Below are positions 60,132 through 64,000 of a stretch of DNA of 64,000 nucleotides, piece after piece. Origin of the DNA: Rotaria socialis (taxonomy: Eukaryota > Rotifera > Eurotatoria > Philodinida > Philodinidae); contig CAJNYU010000114.1 of assembly GCA_905331475.1 (NCBI GenBank), positions 434,001 to 498,000 of the forward strand, given 5' to 3'. Every line of letters begins with the position of its first letter. Position 1 is the first letter of the stretch. A model generated the notes under the pieces. The model saw nothing but the letters and a program-made list of their open reading frames with translations. It had not been told where the DNA came from and ran no database searches. A program made the translations under genes and the position numbers.

Positions 60132-61806
60132 ATGTCAAAACGAGCACATATTCGTCAAAGACGAGGCAGTGATGATGATGATAATAGTCAGCCAGGTAAT
60201 GACGATAGTAATGGACCCAATTCGAATGAAGGATCTGATAGCGGGTATGAGACTATCTTTTTGTTTTATTTTCTTCTTAGTTACTGTTTCCTTTTAGAGT
60301 TTCTATGGAAGATCTTAAATTAATTCAGAAACTTCGTCAACGTAAAAAAGGTGTTTCAGCAGAAGAACTTGCTCTTGGCAAACAAGCTAATCCATTGTTT
60401 GGTTCGAAAAAAAATGATGTATGTTCTATTGTCATACGTAGATAAAAAAAAGCGAATGAATTTTCTTTAGTCAAATGATCCATACAAATTAAAAACAGGT
60501 GGTCTTGTTGATATGAATTCTTCAAAATCACAACAACGTGGACGTTCATCGAAAGATCTAAGTACAATTAATGATAATTTTGCTCGAGAAACAAATACAC
60601 GTGATGAAGATACTGAAATGCAGCGTTACATTGAAGAACAACTTATTAAAATACAACAAAAATCAACAGCAACATCAAATGCATCAACGAATGATGAATT
60701 AAAAGCTGTTTTTGCTACATTAAAAAAACCTGAAGATACTCTTTTTCATGTTAGTAAACATTTGATTACAGATCATTCAGCACAAGCGTCCGAAGAAATG
60801 CTTTCAGAACAAATGTTAAGTGGAATACCTGAAGTTGATATTGGTGTTGAGTAGGTTAATTTTCGAATCCAAACTTTTTCGTCTCTATCATATTTATCTT
60901 TGTTTGTTTTCGTAGAGAAAAAATACGTAATATTGAAGAAACAGATAGAGCGAAACGAAAATTATTACAAACATTATGCGAGAAAAAAGGTGTAGAAAAG
61001 AAAATGTCAACAATTGTTTCACAAACTCCAACACCAATCAGTATATTAGCTAGTACACCAGTTGTACCACCAACACCGACAAAACCGGCTTCAATTAGTT
61101 TTGTGCAACATAAACGATGTAAATAAATATTCAGCAGAATGATTCTGAACGGAATATTTCAATTTTGTTTTTAGTTACTACTACTGATGGAATGGATATT
61201 TTACATTCAAAACGATTAAAACAAAATCAAATCAAAGATACTGTTAAACCACAGCCCGTTGTTGGAAATAAAGAAAAACATCCAACTTTATTACGAGGTA
61301 AGATCAATTTTGTCATAGAAGATCGAAATAGATATAGCTTAGGTTAAACTAAAACTTCGAATGATAGACATTAAAACGTTCATTACATGAGATCTATAGA
61401 TTACTGAACTTTTCTTTTGCTTCAATTTATCAGTCAAACATTTTTTCTCCAAATCAATTTTAATTTATATCATTGCTTTGTTATGTCAAAACAATTATAG
61501 CTTTACTCGAGAAATCTAAGGATGTTGATTTTTGAAAAACTGTATAATTCACGGGCTAAGGCGTTCATATCAACAGTAAAAAGTCATGTTGCTATTAGTG
61601 TAATAATATCTTCGGTTAAAACAAAGAAGCATGCTTATTCATAATATGTTTTAGTAGAATTCTTATATTTTTTCTCTTTTATAGATTCTAAACCAGCGGC
61701 AACACTAGAAAAGCCTTTATCTGAAACCGCTACCGATGATCTTGTATTCGATCAATTTCGTAAGAATCTTCATGGTTCAAGAAATTGGAAAATTCGTCAC
61801 GCTTAA
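60132..61806 (+). CDS. TLS1 / C9orf78 family spliceosome-associated protein
   Basis: Six exons: 60132-60244, 60298-60418, 60471-60850, 60916-61118, 61175-61297, 61685-61806; 353 residues. It starts MSKRAHIRQRRGSDDDD, matching the basic-then-acidic start of the family. Diagnostic blocks in order: YKLKTGGLVDM, ARETNTRDEDTEMQRYIEE, SEEMLSEQMLSGIPEVDIGV, ISFVQHKRF and ATDDLVFDQFRKN. Human C9orf78 and fission yeast Tls1 associate with the Brr2 helicase of the spliceosome and affect splice choice. The protein is mostly predicted disorder with one helical middle segment. It is longer than the human protein (289) through a Ser/Thr/Pro-rich insert in exon 4. The last intron (387 bp) is unusually long for this gene. 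Confidence 0.9.
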
Positions 61807-61895
61807 ATATGTATTTTTGTAAAATATATTCAATAAAAAAAATTCATTTTAAAATTTTGTTTTTGTTTACATATGAATTTTATCTTATGTTTAAT

Positions 61896-62273
61896 TCATT
61901 TAAGAAGTTTAAGAAGTAATTGATACGATGTCAGAAGAACGTTTCGTTCATGTTCTAGTCGAGTAATACGATTACGGAGATGTTCAATAAGTTGATGGTT
62001 ATCATCGTTTATTGTAATACTCGTTATCGTTGTCGTCGTCGTCGTTGTTGTCGATCTCGGATAACATAATGATGACGTAAATCTTTGTGGTTGAGATGAA
62101 TAATTAATTAAATTTGATGATATAGAAGATTTATTTTGATCCACGTCATTACTAAGACTTGTCATTAGACGTTCAATATCGACAAGTACTTGTCGTATTG
62201 TTGAACTGTCATCTGCAGTTTGACTATAAATACTATCAGTATTTCGTAGGGTATTCGTATATAAATCGGACAT
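61896..62273 (-). CDS. Small coiled-coil protein, unrecognised
   Basis: Single exon, 125 residues. An N-terminal helix (TIRQVLVDIERLMTSLSNDV), a Ser/Gln linker, a poly-Thr run encoded by a GTC/GTT repeat on the plus strand, and a C-terminal leucine-heptad helix (LIEHLRNRITRLEHERNVLL). It is convergent with the TLS1-like gene (89 bp between stops) and shares a 116-bp upstream region with COPS7. The tight fit and heptad register support a real gene; function unknown. Confidence 0.6.
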   Translation of the reverse strand: MSDLYTNTLRNTDSIYSQTADDSSTIRQVLVDIERLMTSLSNDVDQNKSSISSNLINYSSQPQRFTSSLCYPRSTTTTTTTTITSITINDDNHQLIEHLRNRITRLEHERNVLLTSYQLLLKLLK

Positions 62274-62389
62274 TTGTATATAATCGAGAAATTTACTATC
62301 TATCTATCTATGAATTTTAGTTTGTTCGTTCGTTCTACTTTTTCTTTCTTCTTTCTATATTCTATTCTAGTCCTCTATATATATTTCAG

Positions 62390-63208
62390 ATGTCCTCACA
62401 GGCCGCTCAACAATTTCTATTAATAGCTAAATCTGTACGTGGTAAAGCTGCAATCGATTTAGTCACTCGTGTAATCGAACATGCGGATATATTCGGTTTT
62501 GATGAATTTCTTCGTTTGGATTCACTTGTAAATTTTCTCAAACAAGAAAATTCACAAATTCTATCAACATTAGAATTGTTTGCCTATGGTACATTAACGG
62601 ATTATGAATCCGATCGTACACGTTATATGTCTTTGTCATCCGTAGCACGACGAAAATTACAATTATTAACATTAGCATCATTGGCTGTTCATGCACGAAT
62701 ATTACCTTATGCAATTCTATTAAAAGAACTTCAAATTGAAAGTGTACGTGAACTTGAAGATTTAATTATTGATGGGATTTATGCACAAGTTATACGTGGA
62801 AAACTAGATCAATTAAATAGTCGATTAAATGTTGAATTTGCTATAGCACGTGATGTCAATTCAGCTGCATTTAATCGTATGGAAGATGTACTTGAAAACT
62901 GGTGTAAAAACTGTGCAGCTTTATTAAATGTTTTAAAATTTGAAGCTATGAAAGCTAATGAACAAAAGAAAAAAGCTTTAGACGAACAAGATAAATATGA
63001 TAAAGAAATGTTATCAATGATTAAAATTATTGATTTACAAGGACAAAATTCTGGTGGTAATATTGGACGACGAGATAGTAATGAAAATAATAATAATTTA
63101 AATATACTACAAGCTTCATCAAATATCTTAGCCAGTAATATGGATTCAAAACAAAGTGGAGGAAAAAAGTCAGCAAGACAAACTGTTAAAAGATTCTTTC
63201 GTTCATAA
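62390..63208 (+). CDS. COPS7: COP9 signalosome complex subunit 7
   Basis: Single exon, 272 residues (human COPS7A/B 264-275). The N-terminal helical repeats and PCI domain (about 1-165) show FLRLDSLVNFL, LLTLASLAVHARILPYAILL, ELEDLIIDGIYAQVIRGKLD and the typical C-terminal winged-helix edge DQLNSRLNVEFAIARDV, followed by the long C-terminal helix EDVLENWCKNCAALLNVLK and a Lys-rich tail ending RFFRS. The complex removes NEDD8 from cullins and so regulates SCF ligases. The ATG is preceded immediately by TATATTTCAG, a perfect splice acceptor with no 5' leader. A poly(A) signal is at about 63245. Confidence 0.93.
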   Translation: MSSQAAQQFLLIAKSVRGKAAIDLVTRVIEHADIFGFDEFLRLDSLVNFLKQENSQILSTLELFAYGTLTDYESDRTRYMSLSSVARRKLQLLTLASLAVHARILPYAILLKELQIESVRELEDLIIDGIYAQVIRGKLDQLNSRLNVEFAIARDVNSAAFNRMEDVLENWCKNCAALLNVLKFEAMKANEQKKKALDEQDKYDKEMLSMIKIIDLQGQNSGGNIGRRDSNENNNNLNILQASSNILASNMDSKQSGGKKSARQTVKRFFRS

Positions 63209-63332
63209 TTTATGTCTGTGTTTGTGTGATTATTTTATTCTTGAAAATAAAAATTTGGATTAAATTTTGAGATTAAGAAACAAATAGATCTTAGAACAAG
63301 ACACTAATGTAAGAAAGCTTTTATTTGATTAG

Positions 63333-63921
63333 ATGAGTAATACATTTGATCAAGATTTTTGTCCAGCATGTGGAACAATATTGCCTTTACCAGATGGTTC
63401 ATCAATGATTCAATGTTTACTATGCAAAAAAATTCAAGATATATCAGGTTTGTAAAAGTATTCATATTGATAATAAAAGATTTTTCATTTGATAGTATTT
63501 CATGGTACACAATCAACTATTCATGTTGATTTTCAAAATATTGAAGATAGTAGAAGAACATCAGAAAATAATGAAGCTATTGAGGGCACATTGGTATGAT
63601 AGCTTTTTAAATTTTCTAAGCAATAATATTTCTATGTAAATATTACTTTAGATTCAACGAAAATGTCCTCGTTGTGGACATGATGAAATGTCATTTACAA
63701 CAAGACAATTACGTTCAGCAGATGGTAATGTTTTATTTGTTTTTTTTTTCTAAATAAAATTCGTCTCTGTCAAATGTCTTTCTTCTTATTGCAGAAGGAC
63801 AAACGGTCTTCTTCTTATGTCCAAAATGTTCGTCAGTATCTTTCTGTTTATCGATTAATACACGCCATCAAATTATATTTTTCTTTTCTAATTTAGATTT
63901 CAAGAATTGGAAAATTCTTAA
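63333..63921 (+). CDS. POLR1H: RNA polymerase I subunit RPA12
   Basis: Five exons, 63333-63447, 63496-63593, 63652-63724, 63795-63831, 63897-63921; 115 residues against about 120 in animals. The N-terminal zinc ribbon has CPACGTILPLPDG...CLLC; the C-terminal TFIIS-type ribbon has CPRCGHDEMSFTTRQLRSADEG with the catalytic acidic hairpin (DE) and CPKCSFQELENS. The C-terminal ribbon reaches the Pol I active site and supports RNA cleavage. The penultimate intron uses the weak donor GTCAGT. The ATG directly follows GATTAG, and the gene begins 125 bp after COPS7 on the same strand. The stop is at 63919-63921, so the gene is complete. Confidence 0.93.
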
Positions 63922-64000
63922 TGATATGTTTTTCTTTCGCTTTATGTTTATTCTTTGTTATTTGTTGTTATTTGAATAAACATATACGTAAATTAAAGAA

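Overview
The window is about 67% AT and reads as nuclear DNA of a small-genome invertebrate, most likely a bdelloid rotifer. The evidence is very short introns (about 45-90 bp) alongside occasional introns near 1 kb, compact multi-exon genes of animal type, single-exon GPCR and F-box genes, abundant short repeats, and two gene pairs of bacterial family (mscL and a PQQ-type sugar dehydrogenase) that carry spliceosomal introns. No prokaryotic operon structure, rRNA, convincing tRNA or CRISPR array was seen. The taxonomic call is inference.

Layout. 1-1,679 (-): 5' part of an SLC22-type organic ion transporter, cut by the window edge. 3,046-4,038 (-): single-exon rhodopsin-like GPCR. 5.1-7.9 kb: a repeat island with a decayed hAT-like element bearing an expanded 10-bp array, a fold-back element with 72-bp repeats in inverted arms around a 55-bp satellite, and an 80-bp-armed hairpin. 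8,313-13,694 (+): a five-exon cap 2'-O-methyltransferase (CMTR2 type) fused to a G-patch, a degenerate second methyltransferase domain and a WW domain. 14,240-22,216 (-): a many-exon coiled-coil gene. 23,440-24,416 (-): a cysteine-rich secreted protein interrupted by an in-frame stop. 24.4-29.8 kb: gene-poor. 29,816-37,188 (+): two mscL genes 6.9 kb apart, with an inverted pair of ORF relics and an intact 457-bp hAT-type MITE between them.

From 40 kb the window is gene-dense: a fringe-like GT31 glycosyltransferase (+), CNOT9 (-), a PKA-type kinase catalytic subunit (+), an F-box protein (+), mitochondrial ATP synthase subunit c (-), two tandem secreted PQQ-type dehydrogenases (+), two unrecognised genes (+), the TLS1/C9orf78 spliceosome-associated protein (+), a small coiled-coil protein (-), COP9 signalosome subunit 7 (+) and RNA polymerase I subunit RPA12/POLR1H (+).

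Most genes are unrelated housekeeping genes. The connected themes are mRNA metabolism (CMTR fusion, CNOT9, TLS1, COPS7, POLR1H) and two apparent bacterial acquisitions duplicated in place. The strongest candidates for something undescribed are the acylation-tagged animal MscL pair and the fused cap-methyltransferase architecture. All exon boundaries were placed by eye from GT/GC-AG signals, reading phase and family similarity; none has transcript support here.
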